A stretch of 64,000 nt of DNA. It comes from an uncultured Chloroflexota bacterium (GTDB taxonomy: Bacteria; Chloroflexota; Limnocylindria; Limnocylindrales; CSP1-4). Where the stretch lies: NCBI GenBank assembly GCA_903822495.1, contig CAIJPD010000025.1:26838-90837 (forward strand). The letters are read 5' to 3'. Positions 8,924-17,894 of this stretch are shown one piece after another (the stretch's first letter is position 1; every line of letters begins with the position of its first letter). The notes beneath the pieces are model-generated. The model searched no databases and was not told the origin of the DNA. It saw only the letters and a list, made by a program, of their open reading frames with translations. A program made the position numbers and the translations under genes.

Positions 8924-9972
8924 CGCGGTACCGCCGTGTCCCGGAAGTCGATCGCCACCTTGCACGCCTCCTCGCGTCCCATGACCTGCAGGACCCCGCC
9001 GATCTGCGCGAACGGGATCACGTGGGTCAGGATGGACTTTGGCTGGAAGCGGCCGGTCCGCACCAGCTCCAGGGCCTCGTCGTGAATGCCCGCCTCGTCC
9101 GGCTCCTCGAATCGGAGCGACCACGTCCGGGGCGTGGGCCGATTCCAGCCCCAGCGGAGCGTAGCGGACTGGCCGTTGGAGATCCCGTAGACGCCGATGA
9201 TGCCGCCCCGGGCCAGGCCGTCGGGGATGGCCTCCAGGATGTCCACCGTCCCGGCCGCCTCGATGGCGACGTCGATGCCGCGCCCGTCGGTCAGCTCGCG
9301 GAGCAGCTCGGGCAGCTCGGCCGCGGAGGCCGAGACGGCGGCGTCCGCGCCGACGCGCCGCGCGTGCGCCAGGCGGCCCTCGCGCCGACCCAGGACGACG
9401 ACCTGGGCCGCGCCCAGGAGCTTGGCCACCTGCACGAACGCCAGCCCGGCGGGACCCGTGCCAACGATCAGCACCCGCTTGCCGCTGACATCGGTCAGGC
9501 GGCGGAGCCAGCTGAGCGTCTCCTTGAGCGCGATGAAGGCGCCGGCATCGATGGGGTCGAAGCCGGGCGGGACGATCTTGTGCATCCGGTCGTACGGCTT
9601 GATCTCGGCCTCGCGGCCGTCGGCGGCCTGGGCGATGGTGTCGGTCGCCAGCGTCCAGTCGGCGAAGCTGCCCAGCATCGAGGCATACGGGCCCAGTCGC
9701 TCGCCCGGGCGGGCCGCGTACGTCCGCAGGACCATGTCGCCCGGCTTGAAGTTGCGTACCGCCGAGCCCAGCTCCACCACCTCGCCCACCGATTCGTGGC
9801 CGAGGATCGCCGGGTAGTCGCTGCGGTAGAAGGTGCCTTCGATGATGTGCCGGTCCGTGCCGCAGATCCCGGCGGCCAGCGTCCGCAGCTTGACCTGGTA
9901 GGGCCCGGGGACGGGGTCCGGGACGTCAACGATCTCCAGGCGGCCCGGCTCCAGGACGACGGCGGCTCTCAT
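8920..9972 (-). CDS. Zinc-type alcohol dehydrogenase (MDR family)
   Basis: A 350-residue alcohol-dehydrogenase-like protein. The catalytic zinc ligands are seen in AAGICGTDRHIIEG (Cys) and ILGHESVGEVV (His-Glu). The nucleotide-binding motif is VLIVGTGPAGLAFVQVAK near the middle. The cysteine-rich structural-zinc loop of classic ADHs is absent. It lies 14 bases after the ThDP-enzyme gene and overlaps the next dehydrogenase by GTGA, so it is firmly within the operon. It probably oxidises a secondary alcohol or reduces a ketone in the pathway; the substrate is not predictable. Confidence 0.9.
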   Translation of the reverse strand: MRAAVVLEPGRLEIVDVPDPVPGPYQVKLRTLAAGICGTDRHIIEGTFYRSDYPAILGHESVGEVVELGSAVRNFKPGDMVLRTYAARPGERLGPYASMLGSFADWTLATDTIAQAADGREAEIKPYDRMHKIVPPGFDPIDAGAFIALKETLSWLRRLTDVSGKRVLIVGTGPAGLAFVQVAKLLGAAQVVVLGRREGRLAHARRVGADAAVSASAAELPELLRELTDGRGIDVAIEAAGTVDILEAIPDGLARGGIIGVYGISNGQSATLRWGWNRPTPRTWSLRFEEPDEAGIHDEALELVRTGRFQPKSILTHVIPFAQIGGVLQVMGREEACKVAIDFRDTAVPR

Positions 9973-9986
9973 GCTGCGCGGCCCCC

Positions 9987-11729
9987 TCAGCTTCCGGCGG
10001 TGACCGGTTTGACGAGGAGCGGATGTGTCCAGACGCTGACGTCGCCGTCGATGCGGGTATCGATCAAGCCCGGCGCGCCGGATGCCAGGACGGTCCGCAT
10101 GGCCGCGACCAGCGCCTGGCCCGTGTCGGCCCGGTGGCCCGCGATGCCAAAGCCGCGTGCGATGGCCGCGTAGTCCACGTCCACGAAGTCCACGCCGATG
10201 GCGCGGTCGCCGTAGTAGTGCAGCTCTTCCTGGCGGATGTTCCCGTAGGCGAGGTCGTTCATGAGAACGATGCAGATGGGCAGCCGCTCGCGGACGACCG
10301 TCTCCAGGTCACCCATCGTCATGCCCAGCGACCCGTCGCCGATCAGCGCGATCACCGGGCGGCTACGATCCAGCAGCTGGGCCGCGATGCCCGCCGGCAG
10401 GGCGAAGCCCATGTTCCCGAAGCCAACCGGCTTCAGGTACAGGTTGGGCTGCCGGACCTTCCAGAGATGGGTCCAGATGCCCGGGTTGCCGGCATCGACC
10501 ACCATGCAGGCGTCGTCCGGGGTCTCGTCGTTGAGCGCCCGCATCACGGCCAGCGGGGACATGGGTGCGGCGGCCATGTCGACATCATCCACGGCGGCCC
10601 ACCAGGCGGTGCGCTGCGTCGCGAGGTCGGCGAGGCGCGCGGCGCGCGATGTCGCCTGCACGGCGCGGTCGGGCGACGCCTCGAGGGCGGCGGACAGCTG
10701 TCCCACCACCACGCGCGCGTCGCCGGCCAGGCCGAGCGTCCGCGTCGGGTAGTTGAGTCCGATGTTGGCGGCCTCCACGTCGATCTGGATGATCTGGCGC
10801 GGGAGGGGGGCCTGCCAGCGGCTGGTGGAGACGGCGTTCATGCTGTTGCCGATGGCGATCAGCAGGTCGCCGCCCTGGACGGCCTCGCGGGCGAGCGTGG
10901 TGCCCATCCGGCTCAGCGGGCCAAAAGCGTTTGGATGGTCGGTGGGGACGGCGCCCAGCGCGTTGAACGTGGCGACGATCGGCAGGTCCAGCGACTCGGC
11001 CAGCCGGGTGACGGCCTCGCCCGCGCCCGAGAGCTGCACGCCGTTGCCCAGCCAGATCACCGGGCGCTCCGCGGCGAGGATCAGGGCCGCCGCCTCGGCG
11101 ACCAGCTCCGCGTCGGCGCCGGGGCGACTGACGGGGACGCGGCCGGCACGCGGGTTGGCGGCGGCGCCGTAGCCCACGGCCTGGGCGGCGGCCAGCGGCA
11201 CCTTGGCCTCCAGCGCGTCACGGGCAAAGTCGATGTGGACGGGCCCGGGGCAGCCCGCCGTGGCGCGGATGGCCGCCTCCTGGAGCACCCGCGGGATCAT
11301 CAGCGGGTCGGCGACCAGCGTGGTCCACTTCGTCAGGGGGCGAAAGAGCGAGATGTGGTCCGCGTTCTGGGCGTCGTCGCGGGCGATCTCGTTGAGCCGG
11401 TTGTTGCAGGTCAGGACCAGGACGGGGCTGGAGTCGCGCATCGCGCCGCCCACGCCGGTCAGGAGGTTGGTGGCGCCGGGGCCGGTGGTGGCCAGGCAGA
11501 CCCCCAGCCGGTGGCTCAGGCGGCCGACGGCATCGGCGGCGCAGGCAGCCGCGCCCTCGTGGCGGGTGGCGGTGAACGCCACGTCCGTCTGGCCGTAGAT
11601 CGCGTCCATGATGGCCAGGGTCTGCCCGCCGGGGACGCCGAAGACCCGGTCAACGCCGAGGGCCCGGAGGGTGTCGACGACCAACTGGCCGCCGGTCACG
11701 GTTGTCGTGGAGGTCAACGTTCCGCTCAT
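9987..11729 (-). CDS. Thiamine-diphosphate-dependent enzyme, acetolactate synthase-like
   Basis: This 580-residue protein has the three domains of the ThDP decarboxylase/carboligase superfamily. The N-terminal Pyr domain carries the cofactor-activating Glu in TATRHEGAAACAAD. A central domain follows, and then a C-terminal PP domain with the GDG...N metal and diphosphate motif (GDGSLGMTMGDLE to MNDLAYGN). It is the first gene of the long minus-strand operon, and operator copy CTAGTTGCCTAGACGT lies 102 bases upstream. It resembles acetolactate synthase large subunits, but no regulatory subunit is present and the setting is catabolic. A carboligase or 2-oxoacid decarboxylase acting on the substrate is more likely than branched-chain amino acid synthesis. 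Confidence 0.92.
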   Translation of the reverse strand: MSGTLTSTTTVTGGQLVVDTLRALGVDRVFGVPGGQTLAIMDAIYGQTDVAFTATRHEGAAACAADAVGRLSHRLGVCLATTGPGATNLLTGVGGAMRDSSPVLVLTCNNRLNEIARDDAQNADHISLFRPLTKWTTLVADPLMIPRVLQEAAIRATAGCPGPVHIDFARDALEAKVPLAAAQAVGYGAAANPRAGRVPVSRPGADAELVAEAAALILAAERPVIWLGNGVQLSGAGEAVTRLAESLDLPIVATFNALGAVPTDHPNAFGPLSRMGTTLAREAVQGGDLLIAIGNSMNAVSTSRWQAPLPRQIIQIDVEAANIGLNYPTRTLGLAGDARVVVGQLSAALEASPDRAVQATSRAARLADLATQRTAWWAAVDDVDMAAAPMSPLAVMRALNDETPDDACMVVDAGNPGIWTHLWKVRQPNLYLKPVGFGNMGFALPAGIAAQLLDRSRPVIALIGDGSLGMTMGDLETVVRERLPICIVLMNDLAYGNIRQEELHYYGDRAIGVDFVDVDYAAIARGFGIAGHRADTGQALVAAMRTVLASGAPGLIDTRIDGDVSVWTHPLLVKPVTAGS

Positions 11730-11830
11730 TCCCTCGTGGTCCGCGATGGTGCGGGGGCGGGGTCCGTCCGCCGGCCTGTCGCGGCGGCAGGCACGACGGG
11801 GAGTGGCTCGGGGTTCCGCGCCATAGTCAT

Positions 11831-11846
11831 CTAGTTGCCTAGACGT
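11831..11846 (+). promoter_or_regulatory. Cluster operator copy, upstream of ThDP-enzyme operon
   Basis: CTAGTTGCCTAGACGT, a member of the six-copy motif (consensus CTAGTYGYCTAKACRT). The preceding eight bases ATAGTCAT look like a further half-site. It lies 102 bases upstream of the ThDP-enzyme start in the 208-base gap between that gene and the end of the CapA-like gene. The rest of the gap shows no gene. Confidence 0.75.
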
Positions 11847-11937
11847 CCACGAATGCTAGCGCCGACCCCGGCGGGCGTCAATGCACCACCGGCGGGCGCG
11901 CGGGGGACGGCGGCTCGGTCATGGCCGGGGGCGTGGG

Positions 11938-13296
11938 TCACGCGTTCACCCGGATGACGCCCACGCGACCTTCGATCTCGATGGTGGTCCCGAACGGCGC
12001 CGAGACCTCCTGGAGCCCTACCAGGATCTCCACCGCGAGCGCCTGGTCGGCCAGCATCGGACGGCCGCGCTGGCTCATCGGTCGGCCGTAGCCCAGGTCC
12101 AGCGGATAGATCCGGATCTCCGCCAGCTTGCCGGCGGCGTAGCGGCAGACCGCCACCGCGCTCCGGAAGAACGCTGGGTCCACGGGGAAGCCGTACGTGT
12201 CGTCACCGGAGCGCTTGGCGCCCCAGTCGCCCGGCGTGTGGTCGTGGGTCAGCCCCTGGCGGCGGTAGGCCGGGTCGGGCTGGCGCTGGACGGTGTCGTT
12301 GTTGAAGATGAAGTTGCCCAGGCTGTAGAAGATGGGCCGGCCCTTGTAGATCTCGATGCCGCGCAGGATATGCGGGCCGTGGCCCGTGAAGCCGTCGCAG
12401 CCCTGGTCGATGGTCCAGTGGGCAAACTCCACCAGGAACTCCGGCGCGCTGGGGCGGTGGATCTCGTGGAGCTGGCCCTCGTCGCCGCTCTCGTGGCAGT
12501 GGGTGCTGTAGAAGACCCAGTCGGCCTGCTTGGAGGCGCCGCGGATCCACTTGAGGATCCCGTCCAGGTCGGCCTGGCTGCAGCTGGTGTGCGTGCCGTA
12601 GCCGTCCGCGAGGCGGAACTTCTGGCCCAGGAAGCGGACCTCGGTGGCCTCGTCGTAGTGCTCCACCCGGTGCGGGTGGAACCCGTGGTGGACCTCCTCG
12701 AACTCCTTGTACTTGAGGGCCACCTTGGCCTCGACGAGGGCGTCGAAGACGTGGCGCGGCACGAAGTGGACCTTCTCGTGGTGGAGCCCGTTGATCCCCG
12801 GGCGTCCCGGGAAGTCGGGGCGGGCCAGGCCGGCCACCGACAGCTCGTTGAACGTGGTGGTGGCCCCGAAGAGCGCCACGCGGCCGCGCGGCAGGTCCAC
12901 CAGGGCGGGGGCACGCGCGTCGTCCAGGTTGGCGCCGCCGCCGGCATAGGCGATGCCGCGCGACTTCAGGTGGCGCATCGTCGTGAGGAGGCCGGCCTCG
13001 TTGTAGTCGTAGCTGTGGTTGTTGGAGACCGTGACGCCCCGGATCCCCATCTCCTTGAGGTCGTCGAGGATCTCGGGCGAGCCCACCTGCCACGAGATGG
13101 AGTCGGGCTTCTGGGCCCAGGGGAGCTCGAAGTCGTTGATCTGGGTCTCGAGGTTGGCGAGCGTCACGTCCGCGGCCTGGAGGATCTCCACGAGGCCGGT
13201 GAACTCGGGCTCCCGGAAGCCGGCCAGCCGCCGGTTCACCATCAGGTCGCCCACCAGCGCGACGGTGAAGTTGCCGGATTCCGCTTCGTAGGTCAT
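11938..13296 (-). CDS. CapA-family (poly-gamma-glutamate capsule type) metallophosphatase-like protein
   Basis: This 452-residue protein belongs to the CapA/PGA_cap branch of the calcineurin-like phosphoesterases. The opening strand and metal motif is VALVGDLMVNRRL near residues 9-21. VTVSNNHSYDYNEAG is the family's NNH-type motif, and TGHGPHILRGIEIYKGRP is the conserved GxGPH...G segment with FYSLGNFIFNND after it. No signal peptide is visible, so it looks cytoplasmic. It starts 43 bases after the CaiB/BaiF gene with a good GAGGAG ribosome site, so it belongs to that transcription unit. Family members outside capsule loci are often of unknown function; here it is probably a hydrolase of the catabolic set. 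Confidence 0.88.
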   Translation of the reverse strand: MTYEAESGNFTVALVGDLMVNRRLAGFREPEFTGLVEILQAADVTLANLETQINDFELPWAQKPDSISWQVGSPEILDDLKEMGIRGVTVSNNHSYDYNEAGLLTTMRHLKSRGIAYAGGGANLDDARAPALVDLPRGRVALFGATTTFNELSVAGLARPDFPGRPGINGLHHEKVHFVPRHVFDALVEAKVALKYKEFEEVHHGFHPHRVEHYDEATEVRFLGQKFRLADGYGTHTSCSQADLDGILKWIRGASKQADWVFYSTHCHESGDEGQLHEIHRPSAPEFLVEFAHWTIDQGCDGFTGHGPHILRGIEIYKGRPIFYSLGNFIFNNDTVQRQPDPAYRRQGLTHDHTPGDWGAKRSGDDTYGFPVDPAFFRSAVAVCRYAAGKLAEIRIYPLDLGYGRPMSQRGRPMLADQALAVEILVGLQEVSAPFGTTIEIEGRVGVIRVNA

Positions 13297-13339
13297 GCCG
13301 CTCCTCGTGCCGGTCGCCGGCCCAGCTAACGTTGTTGGC

Positions 13340-16000
13340 TCAGATGACGCCGTCGGCCGCGAGCTGGGCGATCTCCGCCTCGGACATCCCCAGGAGCCGG
13401 CCGTAGACGTCGAGGTTGTCCTCGCCGTAGTTTGGCGCCCCGCGCCCGGTGGGCCCGCCCACCGACACCGTGGCGCCCGACAGCTTCACGGGCACCTCGG
13501 GCACCGGCCAGGTGCCGATCTTGGTGCCGGGCAGGTCGGTCATCCACTTGAGATGGCGGAGCTGCGGGTCGGTGTCGCAGCGGTCGGCCGCGGTCTGGCA
13601 GACGCCCGCGGGGACACCGGCCCCCTGGAGCAGGCGCATGGCGACGAAGGCGTCCAGGCCCACGGTCCAGATGGAGACCAGGCGGTCCAGCTGGTCCTGG
13701 TTGGCCATCCGGTCGGCGAGCGTGGCGAACCGGCGATCGCGCAGCCACTCCTCGTGGCCGGCGACGCGGGCCAGCGCGGCCCACTCGTCGTCCTGGAAGC
13801 ACGAGATGGCCAGCCAGCGATCCTCGCCGGCGCAGCGGTAGGCGCCGTGCGGGGCCGCCGGCTTGTCGAAGGAGCGGTTGCCGGTCCGGTTGGTGCTTCG
13901 TCCGTTGGCGGCCCAGTCCAGGTAGCTGGTGCCGGCCACAAAGAGGCCCGCCTCGCACTGCGACGCGTCGATCCGCTGGCCCTTGCCGGTCGCGTTCCGG
14001 TAGTAGAGCGCGGAGATGATCCCCAGCGCGAAGCTGTAGGCACCCATCCAGTCCAGGTAGCTGTAGCCCCAGCCGGCGGGGAGCGCCGGGAGCGGCAGCC
14101 CGGACTGCTCGGAGTTGCCGGCGAAGGCCGCGGCGATGGGGCCCACGGTGCGGAGCCGCCCGTAGGTGCCGATGGCGCCCATGCCCGACTGCTTGATGTA
14201 GATGATGTCGGGTCGGATCTCGCGGAGCCGGTCGTAGCCAAGGCCCCACTTCTCCAGCACGCCGGGCGAGAAGCCCTCGGCCACGACGTCCGACATCCCG
14301 ATGAGCTTCCTGGCGATCGCCAGCCCGCGCGGGTCGCGGACGTTGAGCGAGATTCCCAGCTTGCCCGGGTTCTTGATGTGGAACTGGCCCCCGACGTTGT
14401 GGTAGTCGGCGCCCATCTCGGCGGCGGTCACGCCCTCCAGCGGACCCGTGGCCTTGTCGCGCGCCGCGCGCCCGCCCTTGGGCATCATGGCGGCCATGCC
14501 CAGGCGTGAGTCCGGGCTCCCCTTCCACTCCACCTTGATCACCTCGGCGCCCAGGGACGCGAGGTAGCGGGTGCCGCCGGCGGTGGCCAGGAACCACGAG
14601 AAGTCGAAGACGCGGACCCCGGCCAGCGGCCAGGGCCGCTGCTCCGCGGCGCCGGGCTGGGCGAACGGGATGGCGGCCAGCGCCGGCGAGGGACCCAGGG
14701 CGCGGATCTCCGTGCGGTCCTCGTCGATCCGCGGGGCGCGCCGGCCCACGGCCCAGCCGGTCTCGTCGGAGACCCACTTGCCGGTGATGTAGGTCAGCGC
14801 CTTGCCCAGCTCCGGGTGCTCCACCTCGGAGAAGGTGTTCCGGGCGCGCCAGTGCGGGTCGTCGACGTTCTCCTCGGGCCGGCGCAGCGGCGCCACCAGG
14901 ATCCCCGCCTCCTGGGCCTCGCGCCACGGCGCGTCCTCGAACGTGAACTTGGCGAAGAGCCGCTGGAGCGCCTCGTGGCAGAGCGTGGAGAGGTCCGTGG
15001 GGAGGCTGCTGCCGGGGATGTAGCGGCCGGACAGCTCGCGGCCCGCGACGGCCACCCCCGCGATCCGCTCGTAGTCGGAGCGGAGCGGCTGGTCCATGCC
15101 GTACTGCGCCAGGAAGGCCAGCAGCTCCGGCACCTTGTCCTTGACGATCGGCATGATCAGGATCCAGCGGCCGTCCTTGGTGTACGCGATCGTGGGGATC
15201 GACGACACCGAGTAGTGGGAGTGGCGGCACGTCTGGCGGTAGAAGGGGAGGGCCCGCATGGTCCACGCCGTCAGGTCCATCTCTGTGCACTTGGAGACGC
15301 AGTCGTGGATGGCGGTGGTGAGGTGCTGGCCCAGGCCGGTCTGCTGGCGCTGGACCAGCGCCGCCACGATCATCATGGCCGTCAGCTCGCCGGCGATGTG
15401 GTAGGCGTGCCACATCTGCGGGGCGATGGGCGGGAGGTCGTACTGGCCGTCTGGCTTGGGGTCGTAGCCGCAGTTCATCATCACCCCGCCCAGGGCGAGG
15501 TGGACCAGGTCCGACGCCTTGTAGTCGGCCCACGGCCCGGTGTCCCCGAAGGGCGACATGCGGGTGGTGATCAGCGTGGGCGACGCCGCGCGGAGCGAAT
15601 CCAGGCCCACGCCGTTCGACGGGAGGAACGCGCGGGCGGTGGAATCCAGGACCACGTCGGCGGTGGCGGCCAGCTCGCGGAAGGCGGCCCGGTCGGCTTC
15701 GACCGACAGGTCCAGCGTGATGGAGCGCTTGGTCCGGTTGTAGTGCCAGAAGTAGAGGGAGCCCTCGGGATCCGGGCGGTCATCCAGGAACGGGCCGATG
15801 CGCCGCGTGCTGTTGCCGCTGGGGGGCTCGACCTTGATGACCTCGGCGCCCAGGCCGGCCAGGAGGAGCCCGGTGTACTCGGCTTGCTCGTCCGCGATCT
15901 CGATCACGCGCACGCCGGCGAGCATCCGGCCCTGCGGGGAGCTCCCGGGATCGCCCAGCGGATTACCCGGCGAGATCGTCCCTGGGTCTGCGGCCGTCAT
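13340..16000 (-). CDS. Double-domain CaiB/BaiF CoA-transferase family protein
   Basis: An 886-residue fusion of two type III CoA-transferase domains, each about 400 residues. Domain 1 begins GVRVIEIADEQAEYTGLLLA and has GLGAEVIKVEPPSGNSTRRI. Domain 2 begins GVRVFDFSWFLATAGGTRYL and has LGAEVIKVEWKGSPDSRLG. These enzymes form interlinked dimers, so a fusion may act as a built-in heterodimer. The usual catalytic Asp follows the GxGQ segment: it is present in domain 1 (TTAIHDC), but domain 2 has Glu (DASQCEAG). The ATG at 16000 was chosen because similarity begins there; the frame extends to 16090, across part of the operator region. It is divergent from the thiolase-fold gene. Confidence 0.9.
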   Translation of the reverse strand: MTAADPGTISPGNPLGDPGSSPQGRMLAGVRVIEIADEQAEYTGLLLAGLGAEVIKVEPPSGNSTRRIGPFLDDRPDPEGSLYFWHYNRTKRSITLDLSVEADRAAFRELAATADVVLDSTARAFLPSNGVGLDSLRAASPTLITTRMSPFGDTGPWADYKASDLVHLALGGVMMNCGYDPKPDGQYDLPPIAPQMWHAYHIAGELTAMMIVAALVQRQQTGLGQHLTTAIHDCVSKCTEMDLTAWTMRALPFYRQTCRHSHYSVSSIPTIAYTKDGRWILIMPIVKDKVPELLAFLAQYGMDQPLRSDYERIAGVAVAGRELSGRYIPGSSLPTDLSTLCHEALQRLFAKFTFEDAPWREAQEAGILVAPLRRPEENVDDPHWRARNTFSEVEHPELGKALTYITGKWVSDETGWAVGRRAPRIDEDRTEIRALGPSPALAAIPFAQPGAAEQRPWPLAGVRVFDFSWFLATAGGTRYLASLGAEVIKVEWKGSPDSRLGMAAMMPKGGRAARDKATGPLEGVTAAEMGADYHNVGGQFHIKNPGKLGISLNVRDPRGLAIARKLIGMSDVVAEGFSPGVLEKWGLGYDRLREIRPDIIYIKQSGMGAIGTYGRLRTVGPIAAAFAGNSEQSGLPLPALPAGWGYSYLDWMGAYSFALGIISALYYRNATGKGQRIDASQCEAGLFVAGTSYLDWAANGRSTNRTGNRSFDKPAAPHGAYRCAGEDRWLAISCFQDDEWAALARVAGHEEWLRDRRFATLADRMANQDQLDRLVSIWTVGLDAFVAMRLLQGAGVPAGVCQTAADRCDTDPQLRHLKWMTDLPGTKIGTWPVPEVPVKLSGATVSVGGPTGRGAPNYGEDNLDVYGRLLGMSEAEIAQLAADGVI

Positions 16001-16090
16001 GCGACCCACGCCGTGCAGCGAACGCCCATCGTCCGAGCCTCCCCACGGTTGGACTCGGCTCCGCCGACGGGGCCGGCAGGAGCATGTCAC

Positions 16091-16106
16091 CTAGTCGTAT
16101 AGTCCA
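16091..16106 (+). promoter_or_regulatory. Cluster operator copy between divergent CaiB/BaiF and thiolase-fold genes
   Basis: CTAGTCGTATAGTCCA fits the six-copy motif in its left half and core, with a weaker right end. It lies 90 bases upstream of the minus-strand CaiB/BaiF start and 30 bases upstream of the plus-strand GTG start at 16137, so one site could control both directions. Confidence 0.65.
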
Positions 16107-16136
16107 CCGGGTTCGAAGTGTAGCGTACGGAGCATC

Positions 16137-17321
16137 GTGGCAATCAGCGACGTCTGCATCGTCGGGGTCGGCACCAGCGAGGCCTTCGGCTTCGACCTGG
16201 GCAAGAGCCCGCTCCGTCTCCAGTCCGAGGCCTTCAAGGCCGCGCTGGCGGATTCGGGCCTGGACAAGGCGCAGGTGGACGGCTTCGTGACCGCCAAGGG
16301 CGCGCCCCGCGGGGTGGACTACGAGGAGTTCGTGCTGGCGCTGGGCCTGGACGTCCGGTGGGCCACGCAGCTCTGGTCGCACGGCCGGTGGGGCACCAAC
16401 GCGATCATTGAGGCGGCGATGGTGATCGACGCCGGGCTGGCGGAGACCGTGGCGGTGGCAAACACCTCGGTGACGGGGCGCGGCTACTGGCGCCACCTCC
16501 ACGGCCTGGGCGAGGGCGCGGTCCTGGAGGGGATGCGCGACATGGGCGGCGGCCACGGCGAGTTCGACATCCACGGGCTGGACACGCCGGGGGCCGGCAC
16601 GGCGCTGGTCGCCAAGAGCTACATGGAGCGCTACGGCGCGGGCGAGGCGGACCTGGCCAACATCGCGGTGGCGTTCCGGCGGAACGCGCTCCAGAACCCC
16701 ATGGCGATCATGCACGGCAAGGCCATGACCACCGAGTCCTACTTCGCCGAGCCGTACATCGTGGAGCCGTTCCGGCGCGCGGACTACGCGCTGTCGAGCG
16801 AGGGGTCCACCTGCCTGATCCTGACGTCGCGCGAGCGGGCGCGGGACCTGGCCGCCGCGCCGGTCCGGATCGCCGCCGCGGAGGGGGTCCACGCCGGCCG
16901 CGAGGACTACATGATGTTCGCCCGGCCCGGGATGGGGGTGGGGATCACCCGCGAGGCGCCGCTGGGCGACGACCCGGCCCGGAGCGTGTTCCGTCGGGCG
17001 AAGATCGAGGTGGAGGACGTGGACGCGCTGTACACGTACGACTCGTTCACCAGCAACGTCTGGATGACGCTGGAGCGCTTCGGCTTCTGCGGCGAGGGCG
17101 AGGCCTGGCAGTACATCGCGGAGTGGGGGCTGGACCTGGACTCGCCGCTGCCCATGAACACCAACGGCGGCCTGCTCTCCGAGGCGCACCTGCTGGGCTT
17201 TGGCCACATCATCGAGATGGTCCGGCAGCTCCGCGGGACGGCCGGCGCACGACAGCTGGAGGACGCCACTGTCATGCAGTGGGCGACGCCGCGCGGCGAC
17301 TCCCTGGTCCTGACGCGCTGA
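16137..17321 (+). CDS. Thiolase-fold protein, SCP-x/Ltp2-like (probable aldolase or lipid-transfer type)
   Basis: A 394-residue thiolase-superfamily protein of the lipid-transfer/SCP-x branch. The N-terminus DVCIVGVGTSEAFGF and the C-terminal NTNGGLLSEAHLLGFGHI with RQLRG are typical. At the place where thiolases carry the acyl-accepting cysteine, the sequence reads SHGRWGTNAIIEAA with no Cys. It is followed at once by a DUF35 protein. A Cys-less thiolase fold paired with DUF35 is the arrangement of Ltp2-type retro-aldolases of steroid side-chain degradation, so a retro-aldol C-C cleavage of a beta-hydroxyacyl-CoA is the favoured guess. The GTG start has a GGAG ribosome site four bases upstream. 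Confidence 0.88.
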   Translation: MAISDVCIVGVGTSEAFGFDLGKSPLRLQSEAFKAALADSGLDKAQVDGFVTAKGAPRGVDYEEFVLALGLDVRWATQLWSHGRWGTNAIIEAAMVIDAGLAETVAVANTSVTGRGYWRHLHGLGEGAVLEGMRDMGGGHGEFDIHGLDTPGAGTALVAKSYMERYGAGEADLANIAVAFRRNALQNPMAIMHGKAMTTESYFAEPYIVEPFRRADYALSSEGSTCLILTSRERARDLAAAPVRIAAAEGVHAGREDYMMFARPGMGVGITREAPLGDDPARSVFRRAKIEVEDVDALYTYDSFTSNVWMTLERFGFCGEGEAWQYIAEWGLDLDSPLPMNTNGGLLSEAHLLGFGHIIEMVRQLRGTAGARQLEDATVMQWATPRGDSLVLTR

Positions 17322-17770
17322 TGGCCATCACCGATCGCATCCGCGACGACGGGCCCCGGCCCCAGCCGCTGATCCACCCCGACACGGCGCCGTTCTGGGC
17401 GGGCCTGGAGGCCGGCGAGCTGCGGGTGCAGCGCTGCACGGCGTGCGGCACGCACCGGTTCCCGTTCGAGCCCATCTGCCACGCCTGCCTCTCGTTCGAC
17501 CTGACCTGGGAGCCCATCGCGCCTTCCGGCACCGTGGCCACAGCGGTCCGGGCGGTCCGCGCCACGGGCGACCCGGCGTGGGCCGCGCACGTGCCGTTCA
17601 TCTCGGGGAGCGTCGACATGGAGCACGACCTCCGCCTCCCCGGCCGGATCCTGTGCACCTGTGGCGAGGCGCTCCGGCGCGGCACGTCGGTCCGCGTGGT
17701 GCTGTTGGTCTCGCCGGACCGCCCCACGATCCACGCCTTCGCCCACAACTGCGTGCCTGCCGCGGGCTGA
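17321..17770 (+). CDS. DUF35 OB-fold/zinc-ribbon partner protein
   Basis: A 149-residue protein with an N-terminal rubredoxin-like zinc ribbon (RCTACGTHRFPFEPICHACL, two CxxC pairs) and a C-terminal OB-fold, the DUF35 architecture. Such proteins bind thiolase-superfamily enzymes and help them hold acyl-CoA. The ATG at 17321 shares TGATG with the stop of the thiolase-fold gene, so the two are translated together and very likely form a complex. The segment DPAWAAHVPFISGSVDMEHD lies where the OB-fold should be. It is the last gene of this unit; the HipB/HipA module starts 124 bases later. Confidence 0.9.
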   Translation: MAITDRIRDDGPRPQPLIHPDTAPFWAGLEAGELRVQRCTACGTHRFPFEPICHACLSFDLTWEPIAPSGTVATAVRAVRATGDPAWAAHVPFISGSVDMEHDLRLPGRILCTCGEALRRGTSVRVVLLVSPDRPTIHAFAHNCVPAAG

Positions 17771-17802
17771 GGCCGGTCCTGGCCCGTTTGTGTCGATCTT
17801 GC

Positions 17803-17845
17803 TTGACAACTCGTCTCGAACGGCTATTGTCAATTTCAGTTGACA
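17803..17845 (+). promoter_or_regulatory. HipB/HipA promoter with overlapping inverted repeat
   Basis: A consensus -35 box TTGACA (17803-17808) and a -10-like TATTGT (17825-17830) are 16 bases apart. The inverted repeat TGTCAA-N6-TTGACA (17828-17845) overlaps the -10 box, and the -35 box carries a third TTGACA half-site. The layout suits autorepression by the HipB-like antitoxin. The locally AT-rich composition stands out from the GC-rich surroundings. Confidence 0.65.
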
Positions 17846-17894
17846 TCTTGGCGGTTGGAGCCGATGTCGCCCAGGATTGACACGGGAGCCGGCC

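Noticed and set aside
9987..11729. Oxalyl-CoA decarboxylase, suggested by the nearby CaiB (formyl-CoA transferase-like) genes
   Set aside because: The C-terminal motifs look like acetolactate synthase and I could not identify the features of oxalyl-CoA decarboxylase; the symbol was withheld.
9022..11834. Plus-strand frames opposite the ADH and ThDP genes
   Set aside because: They are antisense to clear enzymes and rich in Arg, Gly, His and Asp, as expected from the complement of GC-rich codons.
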